Shown one piece after another: positions 5,697 to 5,777 of a DNA stretch of 5,777 bases. The DNA is from Anaeroplasmataceae bacterium (lineage in GTDB: Bacteria > Bacillota_I > Bacilli_A > Acholeplasmatales > Anaeroplasmataceae): assembly GCA_020024985.1 (NCBI GenBank), contig JAHHSW010000065.1, positions 1 to 5,777 of the forward strand, written 5' to 3'. The position numbers and the translations under genes are program-made. Positions within the stretch are counted from its first letter, which is position 1; every line of letters begins with the position of its first letter. The notes under the pieces are model-generated. The model had not been told where the DNA came from. It ran no database searches and was given only the letters and a program-made list of their open reading frames with translations.

Positions 5697-5777
5697 AGGG
5701 GGGGAGTATATTAAGGCTTCTGAATAAATATAAATAAAGCACTAGAATATAGTATAACTGTAGCTTCTACAAATTAT

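Larger units (their letters stand above)
5418..5777. other. Gene-free AT-rich region with repeats, possible mobile-element remnant
   Basis: No open frame with a plausible start, ribosome binding site and length is visible on either strand. The region holds four related ~16-base repeats (listed separately), a 14-base perfect palindrome AAAGCTATAGCTTT (5459-5472), an inverted repeat GCTAGCCT/AGGCTAGC (5533-5540 and 5591-5598) and a G7 run at 5698-5704. Short interspersed repeats without a gene fit a decayed or truncated insertion sequence end whose remainder lies beyond the right edge, but no transposase is seen. Confidence 0.4.

Noticed and set aside
5418..5777. CRISPR array
   Set aside because: The repeats are too short, too diverged and irregularly spaced (about 20 to 130 bases apart), and no cas genes are present.

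Overview
The window is AT-rich DNA from a low-GC Gram-positive bacterium (Bacillota). The evidence is strong AGGAGG-type ribosome binding sites, a T-box leader in front of an aminoacyl-tRNA synthetase gene, short hairpin-plus-U-tract terminators, and A/T-ending codons. TGG encodes Trp and TGA is not read through in any gene, so the standard bacterial code is used. The style would fit an Erysipelotrichia-like or related gut Bacilli lineage, but nothing in the sequence fixes the taxon.

Layout, left to right. Bases 1-1448 (minus strand) hold the first 482 codons of a large DUF4011-type superfamily 1 helicase, whose C-terminal part lies beyond the left edge. Directly upstream of it, at 1459-3009 (minus), is a full-length membrane cardiolipin synthase with two HKD motifs. 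The helicase ribosome binding site overlaps the synthase stop codon, so the two are probably co-transcribed from a promoter at about 3090-3118. That promoter abuts the asnS terminator (3121-3152). Asparaginyl-tRNA synthetase, asnS, occupies 3160-4539 (minus). It is preceded by a complete T-box leader with an AAC (Asn) specifier, an antiterminator/terminator switch and its own promoter. Divergently transcribed on the plus strand is a HIT-family nucleotide-binding protein (4955-5350) with a promoter and a strong terminator (5384-5417).

The last ~360 bases (5418-5777) carry no convincing gene. They hold two near-identical 16-base direct repeats, two weaker relatives of them, an inverted repeat, a palindrome and a G7 run. 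This looks like the decayed or partial end of a mobile element, possibly of the multi-repeat-end type seen in IS21-like elements, but that is inference.

Functionally these are mostly separate housekeeping units: tRNA-Asn charging under T-box control, membrane phospholipid synthesis and nucleotide metabolism. The helicase is the least understood gene. Its family includes accessory and defence-associated proteins, and its pairing with a phospholipase-D-fold gene deserves a check, although that neighbour reads as an ordinary cardiolipin synthase.
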